The notes below the pieces were generated by a model. It searched no databases, was not told the DNA's origin, and saw only the letters and a program-made list of their open reading frames with translations. Positions 47,072 through 59,300 of a stretch of 64,000 nucleotides of DNA are shown in pieces (position 1 is the first letter of the stretch; each line of letters begins with the position of its first letter). The stretch is taken from NCBI GenBank assembly GCA_033065855.1, contig JAVXUO010000167.1, positions 124,001-188,000 on the forward strand, written 5' to 3'. This DNA comes from Escallonia rubra (lineage: Eukaryota > Streptophyta > Magnoliopsida > Escalloniales > Escalloniaceae). The translations under genes and the position numbers were made by a program.

Positions 47072-49620
47072 GGCCGGGGGGAGGGCAAATGGGTCTCTCA
47101 CGAAATAGAGAGGAAGAGGGACAATGGATCTAAAAGTACAAGGGTAATATTGGAAATGAAGAAACTTTATTTACTAATTTCGGGAAGTGAGCAATAAAAT
47201 TGAGGCAGTCAAAAAAGGAAAGATGATCTATTTTTTTGGGGCAGAGGGAGTATATCAATAGCCTCTTGTGAGTAAAAGGCAAGACCTAATTCGCCTGACT
47301 GAGAGCATAAGCGAGAGCGAGAGCATTGGAGTACAAACATGGAAAGTTTCAAAGTTGGGAAAGCCACAAAAGTGTATGTTGGTAAGTCTAATTATATGTT
47401 TCTATGTCGATCTAATTATACCTTTGTATAGGCATTTTCATAGAGACTTTTCTGTACCAAGAGTAATATATACCCAGAGATGAATCTAAAATTTTCTTGT
47501 AAGTATATATTTTAGAAGACCATAACGCATGTTTGCTTTCATTGATTAAATAAAGAGAAAAGAGTGGATGGGAACTGGAGAGTTAAGGCACGAGAGAGCA
47601 AAGAGAAGCTTTCTTGTCTGGAAGTGGATGCCTTCAAATGTGCATTCTAATCTCAAGTATAAAACGCGTGGTGATAATTATATTCAGTACCAAAGAAATG
47701 ATACGACATTTTCAATATTCTTACATGCTTTGTAAAAGATGATAAAAATGTGGGCACTCATACATAACTTTCTAATAGGCAAGCTGGTGCGTCCTCCCGT
47801 ACGGTATTTGTAACTATGTGCTCAGCTACATGTGAATAGGATGTGATGTGTCGAGTATCGAGAGCTACAATTTTCAAGTACTTTCTAGGTTACACACAAC
47901 TGCCAACATGTCTCTGTAGCACACCACGCCACATTGGCCTGACTATTGGGCTGTAACATTACATTGGAGTGCGCGTGTTTGACTTCATTAGAGCGCGAAT
48001 TTGGCCATGGATTTGCTGGTTTATGCGAGTTCATTCTGGTAGATTTGCAATTTAGAGCGAAGAACTTGTGCTCCTATGCGCAAATTTGGTCACCTAGGCC
48101 CAGCTATTTTCCTCTCCCCTTTCAGTACCCAGAATTTTTTTTTTGTTGGTAAATAAGAGAATAGTATTGATAATTAAAAGGTTACAAAGTTTTCCCAACG
48201 GCATGTGAAGGTCACGACATTTTCGTGACTCATGCGTATACAAGACCACGAAGGTCAGAAATGAATAAATTACCTTTAAGCCTATACACATTACAATTAA
48301 ACTGAAGCATAGCATATCCTACACTTCAGCTTAACCTTAAGTAATATGTCAAGGACTAAAGGATACAATTTAAAACCCAGTAAACCAAAAAAAAAAAACA
48401 CGTAAAAAAAAACACATTACGATGAGGAAGACACCTTGAAACCGCACAAACCAAAGGGGATACACGACACCTATGCAATCTGAGCACAAAACAAGGGTGA
48501 GAGTGAGAGGCCATCAACACGACAATTCCACACTTTTCACCGGCAATTCCAACCCCAAAACCCTTGCTGTCGTTAGACGGGCAACGACCCAATAGGCACA
48601 CAAAATAGCCACTACAATCCCCCCTCCCCCCATTTCCAAACCCCCACCCCCTTACAAGACCCAACAGAAACCCTTGAAACCCCCCCACCCACACCCCACC
48701 CCTCCTAAGGGCCCCCTCCACCCCTTCCCCCCTCCCAAAACACTAAAACCCCCAGCCCACTCCAGGCTCTGTCCCCCCCCCCCACCCCACCCTCCCCAAG
48801 AAATCACGGTACAAAAAAAACCTAGCAGAACCCCTATTAACCACTATAAAGAGCCCCCCACAGCCAGCAAAAATTCTAGGTTGCCGCCAATAAAAATCCT
48901 GGTTGCCACCGGCGAAATTCTGGTCGCCGCCGGCAAAATTCCGGCCACTCCCGTGATGAAACCTTTAGCCCTTGAAAGCCTCTTCACACGTGCACAGGTA
49001 CAGATCTACCATCGATCGTTTCACCAAGACGCTCGATCGATCAGATCTAGTAGATCAAGACTATGGTCAAGATCTACATAGATCGATTAGATCTGGCGAT
49101 AATGTAGAGAGATCTGAGCGACTCCATCTCCAATCGTGAAGATTTGGGGAGATCAATCGGCTGCCGCTACTCCGTCGTCCACCCTCCAGTTGCCGCGGGT
49201 CACCATTGCACTCCCCAAGTCACTAGCACAAACGGACAGAAAACGAAAACGAAAACGAAAAAGAAGAGGAGAGAGAGGTAGGCATGAACACCTCCCCGCC
49301 CCCCCCGGCTGACGCCGACGAGCTGTTTTGGTTGGCTGTTTAGAGAAAAGATAGAGAAAAAAATTTAGAGAGAGAGAGACAGCTAAGCCTTAGTTCTTTT
49401 TTGGGCAAAGTTTTAGTACCCAGAATTTTAACTTGCATGTTGGAATATCTTTAAAAGTACTTGCCAATAGGTTTGGTTGTTATTCGATTGATATACTACG
49501 GAAAAGGCAAAATCTAATGTGACATTTCTGACTGATTTGCAGGAGACACTTCCTAGATTATCACCTCGTCTTGGAGTTGAGCTCATACAAAAGAAAGTGG
49601 CAGCCGCACTGAGTCAATAA
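40934..49620 (+). CDS. glutaredoxin-like (DUF836-type) protein, transit-peptide exon split by hAT elements
   Basis: Exon 1 runs 40934-40956, is interrupted by an insert at 40957-43285 plus an 8-bp duplication, and resumes at 43294 to about 43533. Exon 2 is 43616-43700 and exon 3 is 49543-49620 (TAA). Without the insert, exon 1 starts MTIAIAIGGAAARTS and is rich in Ser, Arg and Ala, as in plastid transit peptides. The rest follows the glutaredoxin-like family: SKPGC, SLSGPSSLHDIDL, TTNPDWERAYQYEIPVL, and ETLPRLSPRLGVELIQKKVA. After SKPGC the expected Cys-rich active-site stretch is out of frame (the +1 frame reads CDGLEEKLHDA) and is replaced by AMASRKSSMM. The exon 1 donor is unclear. From the native ATG, translation runs into the transposon and stops at about 41206. 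This is probably a gene being lost, unless splicing removes the insert. Confidence 0.75.
40957..43285. mobile_element. non-autonomous hAT element inserted in exon 1 (outer)
   Basis: Ends are TAGACGTGGCAA and, inverted, TAGACCTGACAA (10 of 12). A perfect 8-bp target duplication, gcgattgg, lies at 40949-40956 and 43286-43293. The subterminal text is rich in acccg and gggta words. A second hAT element sits inside it (41214-42462); without it the outer element is about 1.07 kb. No transposase is present. Confidence 0.9.
41214..42462. mobile_element. non-autonomous hAT element nested in the first (inner)
   Basis: Ends are TAGGGGTGGCAA and, inverted, TAGGGGTGGCAA (perfect over 12). A perfect 8-bp target duplication, gtttagtt, lies at 41206-41213 and 42463-42470. 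Subterminal arrays of atgggt and acccat words are typical of hAT elements. The GC-rich interior (about 41450-41880) has open frames and a repeated gccggcgttggccaacccgt, possibly captured host sequence that I cannot identify. Confidence 0.92.
43950..44296. mobile_element. 347-bp solo LTR
   Basis: Starts TGTTGGCATTTGGG and ends AATACCTTCA. A perfect 5-bp duplication, caatt, lies at 43945-43949 and 44297-44301. A TATA-like ggcttaaaaaggggg lies at about 44046. The TGTTGG start and short length suggest a Ty1/copia family; that part is inference. Confidence 0.75.
44538..45832. mobile_element. mariner/Stowaway-like MITE (1.3 kb)
   Basis: Begins CTTCCCTCCCAAAATAATCG and ends ATTGGGATGGAGGGAA. TA lies on both sides (44536-44537, 45833-45834). 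Inverted ends align with a 3-base gap. The interior includes a C/G homopolymer at about 45592-45606 and no transposase. Confidence 0.65.
46411..47250. mobile_element. mariner/Stowaway-like MITE (840 bp)
   Basis: Begins CTCCCTCCATCCCAG and ends GGGGCAGAGGGAG, then TA. The left flank is TG, so one duplication base may have mutated. A (GA)n tract lies at 47039-47068. No transposase. Confidence 0.65.
48139..49414 (-). mobile_element. LINE-like retroposon with perfect 15-bp target duplication
   Basis: The direct repeat agtacccagaatttt lies at 48124-48138 and 49415-49429. A poly-A tail (minus strand) sits at the left boundary after a 3' end reading taattatcaatactattctc. The right part resembles a CT-rich LINE 5' leader with GC-rich sequence. 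No reverse transcriptase is present, so it is a non-autonomous or internally deleted copy. Confidence 0.8.
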
Positions 49621-50576
49621 TTTTGGGGCTGTATAATGTTAGTCGACTGGTGCATGTTTCCTTCGATCTCTGCCCTGGAAAACAGGACTAAGAAGGTCGT
49701 TTTTTCGCAATGGTTTTGTCATCTACATGGCCTATTTGGGTGCTTACACCACTTCTATAGACTTGTGAGGGATTCTGTTCATTCTGCCATGTTTTGCTCA
49801 GTTAGTTCGCTTTTATTAGCAGGCTAGGCCTGTATGCAACGACGACAGAAAATATAAAACTTCATATTTGAGTAACTTTTTCTCTCTGTACCAAAAATTT
49901 CTAACTCCACACTATGTTCATTAGTTTTAACCTTAACGACTTGCCTTTTCTTCTAATTCCGTTTGGGTAATAGACAAATGATGTCATTGGGGTCACAGAC
50001 CGTGAACTGAAATCCCGAAGACCAATCAGCCTTACAGAAACTCCACAACACGACTAGTTAATATGTTTCTTGTCCAAAACTAGAGTTCCAAACCACCAAG
50101 CTCGCCATAAAAGATGTCATTTGACCTATATACCATAAAGTCCTGATGTGCCTCCCTCAGACAGCTCCAGTGAAGAACCGTTCAGGAGCATCGAGTATAG
50201 ATCATATCCAATGCAACAGAGTGAAGGAGCAACCAAGGTTCAAATCCATTTCCATGGGATCTCTCAGTTGACAACTCCATCACATGCCATCTACAATTTC
50301 CAGTTTTCCCTTTAGGAAACTTGATAGCTGGGAATTGATGCAAGGGGGAGAAAACAGGAAAGTTTTTCTCACTGTACTTATTTTTTCAAGTGCTTGGTAA
50401 AACATAATCTTATTGCTCTGTAATTACGTCTCACACAGGAGGGGGAAAAAAGAAAAGGAAATAAGTCCCCATGCACTGGGACCAATAAACTAAGAAAGGA
50501 CAGAACGTACGTAAATGGTAAAAGTATCAAGAAGTTATTAGCTCTCTGTCAGATTTACAACACTGCAATGCAAAAT
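49621..50576. other. convergent 3' region between two genes
   Basis: It holds the 3' flanks of the glutaredoxin-like gene (plus strand) and the p24 gene (minus strand). No other coding frame is supported. Exact polyadenylation sites cannot be placed. Confidence 0.6.
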
Positions 50577-53257
50577 CTAGATAAGCTTCTTCTTTCGAAA
50601 GAACGTCTTCAAGTACACCAATTGCAGAACTGAAACTGCAAAGCAGACGGCAAGCGACATGATACTGAACATAGCCACTCTAGTGTTCGTTGTTTCGCTC
50701 ACTTCCCTCATCTCAGCTTCCCTGTGCCCATCGGAAAAAGAAAAAAAAAGATATTAATTACTAGATGTCAAGTATCACCTAAAAATGACAAAAAAAGATA
50801 GATAACCAAATTTAGTTATGAGATGTTTTTTCATTGGAGTGCATATGAAGTAATTTTATGCATGTCTTCCTCGTATATTCTAAAAAATACATTGGCAGGA
50901 AAAAATCAAACATATAGCCTAAAACTATAGGGTTGTATGTTCAATATATACATAAACAGACAGGTTATTCTCTTCCTCCCACCCATTCTTTTCAGAATGT
51001 CGTGAAAAAGTTTTTCCTCTCTACTTTCTCTCTCTAAAAACCACCAAACACCCAAATCTGGCGCTGCGGGGGGGGGGAGCTCCTTCCTCGTCTCTCCTCT
51101 CTCACCTCCCTCTCTATCTCTCTTTTTCGGACTCTAACCGTCTCCCCAACTTGGCTAGATCCAGCCTCCTTCTGTCCCACTGTCACGCTGTCCTGCTCCC
51201 AACCGCTACGGCCTTAGCTTCGTCTTCTTGGCGTCACTACCATAGCCATAGCCATAGCCATCCATGGCATCAAATCGCCTTTTACCTGTCTACCACCTCC
51301 ACGAATTTCATATCCATGGGGTTTTTCCTTCTCTTTGTCCTTCCGTTGTCTAAATTCCTTTTTGTGCTTCTTTGTACTTTCGTTCATGGAAGAGGGGAGG
51401 GGGTTGGGGGGGGTGCTATGGGGTGTTGGGGTGGGGGCTTTTGGTGAAGCTATAGACTAGGGTTGTGACATCTAATTTTTCTTTACTTCTACTATTTGAA
51501 TTCTCAAAACAACCGCTCTTGGTCCGAGTGGTGGTTCCCTTCGGATCCCAGTGGGTTCTGAATTTCTCTAGCTTTTTTTTCTTTATTGCTATGGTAATAA
51601 AGAACTTTTGTGGAAGATATGTTTCTGTGGTGTGGTGCTTGCTGTGGCTTTTGCGACATCGTTTCAGAAACTCCTCGGATGTTGCACCGTCGGAATTCAT
51701 AGTGGGTTTGCTACTGGTGAAGGTGCCGGACGTAGACCTCACATGCCTTTGTCTTTGCTGCAGAGTGGTCCTTGGAAGATAACTTGGGTATCCTCCAAGT
51801 TTTGGACTACATTGGTAGACGTGCTAGTTAATGATTTTGCCTTGGAGAGAAGGGTATAGACTAGGTTTTTGGTTTTAGTGATCCATCAAGGTGAGTTTAC
51901 TTGATGTTAGTTGTATTGTTTACAGTGTAGTCTGTTTTTGTAGATTTAGCTAGTTACGGGTTCAAAAGATCAGAAGTCTACTCTTTCCCTTGCTCGACAA
52001 GCCAATCAATTCTAGTTTGATGCCGAATCTGCTTCGAAAAACTTTTCAAGCAGGGTTTTAGTGTAATTAAGACTTTGGCACAAAGACTCGTAATAGTTTA
52101 TTTTTTCGATTTGGTTGTAATAGGTAATTTATGATTATTGGTCTTCTTGGAAAGTAACATACCTACTCGTGTAACTAAAAAGACGAACTATCCTGTGGCA
52201 CTCCAGGAAAGTAACTTGTCTACTCTTGTGATGAAGCCGGGTGCGGAAGGAGGGACTTGAACCCTCAACCTTAGGCTTGGTAAGGCTATGCTCTACCATT
52301 ATGCTATTTAAGCCAGCTACGATAATGGCGTGGTTCGAAAATCAACATAATTCTCCTAATTAACCTAAAAAAGTGTTACTCTCTTCTATTTTAATACGTA
52401 TGTACCTACACACACACACATGTATAGTATATCATAACATTGTGCGGTGTCTTAAAGAGGAAAGAACAAAGAATAATTAAACTAAATTAATATCGTCACT
52501 CCAAAAATGCTTGTTATTTCATAGTTTATTGTGTTGCTCCTGCCACAAGAGTGGCCATGCAATATATTCCTTCTCCGCGTATATGGTCAACGGAAAGACA
52601 AGGAAGGGAATGCTTAAAGTCGACAACTGTAAAGATGTGGACCATAATAAGCAACGGGGAATCCTCAAGGGCACTTCTTAGGAGAAAAAGAACCAACAAT
52701 TTACCTGCTCTTAAGGTAGATTAAATTCTCACCAATAGCTTCCACTATTCCTTCAAGTTTCCTTAACTCAAGTTCAATGCCCTACAAGCAGACATCCAAT
52801 GAGAGTGATAAAGACAGAGATACCTAAAGGGAACGAAAAGCTTGGTTTCCAATATTTTACTTGAAGCAAGTAACTGAAAGGTACAATTACCTCAATTTTC
52901 TCTTTCCTTGCAACGGACTCCCAGTCCTTTGCAGCTATTCCAGTCCTCCAGTCAAGGCTAACTGTTACACCTTTACTTCTTTGATGATTGCCATCAATCC
53001 AAAAACATGCCAAGTAGTTGCCACCCTCGGTAGTTGTAAATGCAAATTGACCATGGGTCACATTTTCTTGGTGGTGGAGGTTGTTTCCATATGGAGACGT
53101 TACCTGAAGAAAAAAACTCGAATGCTAAGCTTTTCAACGTACTTGAGGAATTGCTATTTTACACAAATGCCCTCTAACCATAATATGACTTCTTTGCAAA
53201 CTAAACTTTGTTTTGTTTTGTATATCCCTGTCAACTCTGAATACATGCCTAGATATA

Positions 53258-53318
<61 letters not shown>

Positions 53319-56300
53319 CAGAAGAAGAAGAGTCTACATGGGAGAAAAGCTTTCTGCCTTTATAATCATCCTCAAAGTCCAAAGTCCATGAGCCAGAACC
53401 TTCATCCCATCAACAAATGACACCCCCCAAGTTCAAAACATCACAAACTTGTGGCCTTCCATCAGCAGCTTGATCAAAATGTCAGTACGATATCATTACT
53501 TCTGGGAATCAGTTCAAATCTCAGTTACTCGAACTATAATCCAAATTATTGATCAAGACTTTAAGGTGTTAGTGCTGCTCAGGGGGGAAGAGGAGGGCTG
53601 GGAATGGAAGATGAAAGATGAAAGAAGGAAGAAGTATAAAAAGATGGAAACGGCTTATACCTTCACTCTGTCTAATTTATTGACACCCGCTTTCAATTGG
53701 ACATTTGGTTCACAAGCCCTGGGTATACAGGAGGGCTACCCCCCATCACTACCTCTACAGCTTGCAGCAAAAACAATTTTAGCTTTACTGCCTCTATTCT
53801 ATGCCATTGGCACTTGATTTCCATCAGAAATACCACTGATGGATCTTCCTTATTAGCTGACTCTACCAAATCTTGAACTGTACCCGGATTCCCAAGCAAA
53901 AATGGAATGCCTAACAGTTTGGCTAGTATTCATGATAGTCTTAGTTATTTATTCTGATATTTCATAATTAGGTCTCTACTGGATTTTTTTTCCGTCCAAG
54001 TCGTGTTAGTGTTTTCTAGGAACAATGGTGTGATCCCAATATGATTTAGAAAAGGATAATTAGAGGAGTTGAATCAAGCCTAGGGCTTTTGCCGTCTCCT
54101 CTTCTCTTCTCATTATTTCCTGTCTTCTAAGTTTAATGCATTTTTCCACATTAATTTTCTCAGAATTGCTGCACAATGACTGAAATTCCTACCCTGAACA
54201 ATTATGCTACAAAAAAACCACCTTAAGCCAGGAAGTACCTAAAAGGTACCAACAAATTCATATCTCAACGATCCCCGTGTCCTAGCACTAAAAAGCTAGA
54301 CAAATCCGATGCTTAGAATACACTGTACTTTTACCAAGTCCATGTGACATACACTAATCATAGGGCCATTAGGTGCGAAAGGTGAAGGCCATGTGATCGC
54401 AGATAATACAATAGACTTTCTTCCAGGTGGTTCCCCAAATATTAGGTAATTCTTATCATAACAATTCATGCTGAAGTACTAGTTTTATTTAAAAGTACAT
54501 AGCTATGAGCATTGGAAAGACTTTGAGGTTCAGATGTTAGTAAAGAAAGTTTACTTCCAAATCATGTGATATCAACAACGTTGTAGAATTTTCACAAGTC
54601 GAGTCGTATAGTTCCTTCTTGCCCTATATCCTATTTTCTTGTCTATCCTGATATTAAAGGAGAATATCAGGAGTGGTTTGCCAAAAATAGATTATGCGCC
54701 AATTTTACAATGTGATTTGTTACATTAGTGATTATCTAGGAAGCACGGACACCTCTTCTAGATCGAAGTATCATATCAACCTACCGACACCCGGACCCTC
54801 CTTGAATACCTCCTGACACGTGTTGGACACTTTCGGGCACTTGTTGGATACCTCTTAGCGGTGTCTGGATTTTATTTATCTATTTTCAATTATCGGACAC
54901 CATGTCAGACACAGTATGCAGAAGTGTCCGACACCTGCAGGGCAATTTTAAACTTAAATTGAGGGTCATTATTGAATGTTAGGAAAAAGTTGAGGTTTTA
55001 CTATAACTCGGAAAGGACAAACCTAATGGTAGATTGTATTCCAATCGACTTATATCTAATGGAGAGGGAGATGGGGTTCTTCGATGAAGACAATCGAAAA
55101 TAGAAGACGAATCTCTCAATTGATAAGCATGTGCATGGAAGAGGTTGATAATGGAGATCCGAAGGACAATAAACGTGATGAGGCAATTGGTGCTGATTGA
55201 AATTTAGCAGTGTCTTGCAGTGTCCAAAATTTGTTGCTATGGAAATTGCGGTGCCCGGTGTCCTCATCGATGTTCGTGTCGTATGCGGTGTCCATGTCAG
55301 TGCTACTTAGGTGATCATCTGATATGTGATGTGTGCTTGATACACTTCAAACGGCTAGGTGTTGTTAAGGCAATGTCTAAACAACTAGATTACCTTCTTT
55401 TGATCTAAGGGCTCAAATGAGTTGTCTCAAGTAAAAACCTTGAATGCATGATATTTGTCCAAATTAACCTAGACTAGTTTGAACCAGGATCTTGAGAGAG
55501 GGCTCTAATCTGCAGCATTGTTCACACAGCGGCCTCCCTTATAGGCTCATAGTCTAACGCCCTTTAAACTTTACAAGTAATGGAAAGCAATATGTATGCC
55601 TCTTATCAGAAAGGCAGTCTGATAGACCAAAGTCGAAGATACATCATATTACTTGTATTCGTAGACACTACCTACTACTACCACATGGAACGATATATAA
55701 TGTCAATGGCGGAAAAGATTAGGCTGAGATGATCCTCTCTTATCCTGGAGGCATCTTGATCTTTATGCACGCTGACCGGAGTAGATCTAATCTTACTATT
55801 TGATAAATGGATCATTTCATGAACAAGGCCCATATGATTTACGTACGCAATATAATATCCAAAGCCTCAGATGCTTCTCTCGTCCAATATAATCCTCTCT
55901 TGTAATACTATGTACTGGTTTCTCAGTGGCCCTAGTTAGAAAGAGACAATTATCTTCAATCTCACTTTGAGGTGTTTCACATTCAATGTTGGAAATCTAA
56001 CCCCCAATATATGGTACTCCCTCCATCCCAAAATAATTGATCAGTTTCCTTTTTGGGCTGTCCCAAAAAAATGATCACTTTCTAATTAAAGATTCCATAG
56101 GTGTTTTTTCATATTTACCCTTTCTACAAATTTTTTATTTTATTTCTCTTTCCACATTTAATCTTCCAACCAACCATTTTCTCTCTCTTGGCCCACTTTC
56201 TTCTCTCTCTCTCTCCACATTTAATCTTCCACCAACCTATTTTCTCTCAACTGGCCCTCTCTCTCTCTCTCTCTCTCCCCCCCCCCCTCCGCGGGATAAA

Positions 56301-59300
56301 ATGAGAAACACATAATATATGACTTATATCCTTAATATGCGTGCCAAGTCAAAATGGAGCTATTATTTTGGGACGGAGGGAGTATTACCTTTTAAGATTG
56401 AATTTTCACGGTCATCCTTGAAGGTGTGTGAAGTGCATATCTTCACTCACAGAAACATAAACCATTGTTCCTTTTAAGGTATTCCATTATCATTTCTCAA
56501 TAAGTAGGGCACAAACTTGATCTTGACCAAGACTTGATAGGAGTAGTAAAGATCTTAGTTGCACAAGGCAAGGCGGTGGCAGGAGAGAGTAGGGAGCTAG
56601 GACAATCTAAGGATGGGAGCGGCTCAAATAAATAACATATAAAGATTACTCAAACTATCAACTCTCAAAGGAAAGAAAATTTACATGTAGAAATGAACAA
56701 GGTAGAAGTACAGCAAAACAATCAACACTAAACACAACAGAATAACAACATAGCTTCATAACATAGTTTTACATACAAAAGGGTACTCCATTACTAGTGG
56801 CAAAAGGGATGTTCATTCTAGTTACAAAAGATCGCTGAAGAGTACTAACATAATAATGAGTTGCTGAGTGGACTGGACAAAAAAGAAGTTACTTAAAGCA
56901 GAATGCTATAGTCCTACCACTTTTTCTGTCACATGCTCTACAGGACTTTTAACATATGAACCAAAGACTAGAATAGAGCAATGCAGCAGCCTCACTGCTT
57001 TCACTGCCTTTTAGTCCTTGCAAGGTGTAGACGCCTCTAAACTTCTGTCTTAATATGGTGGACTGGATGAACAAGGTGGTTGGTGTTGGAGTTATGCATG
57101 TTGAGCTCAGTGATGATGAATGGTTAAGAGTCATAAGGATTGTGGTAGCAACATTATCATCATTTACTTCACCAGCAACATCATCGTCTTCATAATCTTT
57201 TATTGCCTCCAAAGATACTCCAGATTCTTCGATATACGCAATTTCTCGATATGCATCACAATTCTTGTACTTTGACTCATAGTTCTCCCTAAATCTTGTT
57301 AATAGTCTCCCATTATAGTGAAAAAAGACCAACTTCTCAGCCCTATCAGCACTTAACCTGTTCCTTTTCACATTGTGGATGTACGAGTTCGTACTCCAAG
57401 ACCTTTCGGCATAAGAACTATTGAGAATCTGAGATGAAACCTTTATAGCTAAACAAAACAACTCAGGTGCTCCACCACCATGCGTGTCCCACCATACCAC
57501 AGCTTCCATTGTTACTCTTATCGTCAATGGCTTGAGGTTGAGAAAAAACACCTCTGCAACTCACGAAATCAGATATTTGCTGCCTCACCAGAACACGTTC
57601 TGTTGGATCAGAAATTAATGTTAAGTGCTTGAAAGTACCCTTATTGAACCTCAGTGTCAAAATGAAGTTTCTGCCTTCTTTCACCCCTGGAGTAGGCTTA
57701 GCAAGCCAAGAAGATGTGTAGTACTTGGGGACCAAAACATAGATAATGCAACGGCAGATTCAATTTATCCCATCTTTCAACCACAAAAATCGTGAATTGG
57801 ATTGTAGATAAAAAGACCATCATAAAGTGCATCTTTCATAAGCCCTAGCATTATATCCATTTGCTCGTATACCTGTCCAATGATTGCTTTATCGGACTCG
57901 AAAAACTTTATCATCTTGTAATTAGGTTTAGGAACTTCACTAACCTCTCACATTTTCTCCAGAAATCATAATCCAGAATAGTCTGCTGAGTACGGTCGTG
58001 CTCCTCCCATACCCCACTCTTTCTCTCAAGTACTCCCATTGCTTACTTCAAACCACAGAAACCAACCCAACTCACTGCTATGAGTCTAGTAGAATAGCTT
58101 TACTTAGCGGCTACTCATCAATTAGATTGATCCTCGATGTCTTACCCAAAAGAATTAGAACAATAAAATGGTGGCCAAATCTGGTTTTTCAACTTTGAGA
58201 AGCTCCAAAGAAGAGAATGTCTTGAACAAAGATTGGCAACAATCGTGATTATAAATATATTTCACAACTGCTTTCGCTCTATTACAGGTCTCGCGGACAA
58301 ATTAAAGCCTGAATCTGATCATTTAGCTATATCTTTCATCAGTAAGTTCATAGTCTAAGCTAGGCATCCTGACAAAAGACCCAAGGGTATTTCTTCTCAA
58401 CGATGCTATGAGCAAGCTTGCAATTGGCGGCATTACCAATCACAACTTGAACTACTTTTTCAGGGCCAACACTCTTTATTTCCTTCAACAATATCTCAGC
58501 TCTATTTAAACCACTTTTGCAACTGATGTACAGTCATGTGCACTCGGGAACGTGGCTTTACCCTTTGAGGCAGCTATAGCATTTGATGTTTGATTGATTT
58601 TATAATCTGAAAATCCATCAGAGATCATGACAATCCTTAGATATTTTTTTTTTAATCCCAGTGATCCATTAAAGCCTTGAGATTTTGCTTTACCTTGTCG
58701 TATTATCTATCTTACAGGGTAGTCCTAACCTTCTCATAATTTGGAGACAAATATCCTGGAGGTGCTAAATGAATTGCAGACATAATATCGAGCCAACGTG
58801 GTGACCTCAAAACATTAAAAGGAATTCCATCTCCATACAGGCACCTAGCAATCTTTTGATCAACATCATCTCTATGGCTAACACCAAACATCTTGTCAAT
58901 ATCATTTCTAAGAGTAAGAGGTACAACTGACTTACTCATAGGAAACTTCCGAGCCTTGGAATTACCCCCAAAATGCTGCTTTGCTGTCACTTCTTCTTGC
59001 ACTAAAGCCCTCTTTCAGTCCTGGTGATTTTAGATCATATACTGATTCCCGTCTTCTTTTTCAACACTGTGCCAGGTACTGTGCCAATAAAATGGAAGCG
59101 AACTCTAGTGTAAGACCCAGAATAAGGCTCTGATCTACAACCAAAGTTGCAAATGAATTTGTTTGAACCTCTACCGCCTCTAGCAGAAGGTTGAGCAGAA
59201 ATTTCTGTAACATATTTCCAAAGCGTGGCTGTGCTTGGCTCCTCATTCTCATACTCGATTATATCTTGATATCCTGGGTTTTCCATAATTAAGTGTTTTA

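Larger units (their letters stand above)
43701..49542 (+). other. 5.8-kb intron 2 of the glutaredoxin-like gene
   Basis: Donor gttagt follows ACTGAT at 43700; acceptor ttgcag ends at 49542. It contains a solo LTR, two mariner-type MITEs and a LINE-like retroposon, listed separately. 47251-48123 shows no gene. Confidence 0.75.

Noticed and set aside
48356..49081. Frames of 121 and 135 codons around 48.4-49.1 kb
   Set aside because: They lie inside the retroposon with the 15-bp duplication, in C- and G-rich leader sequence.
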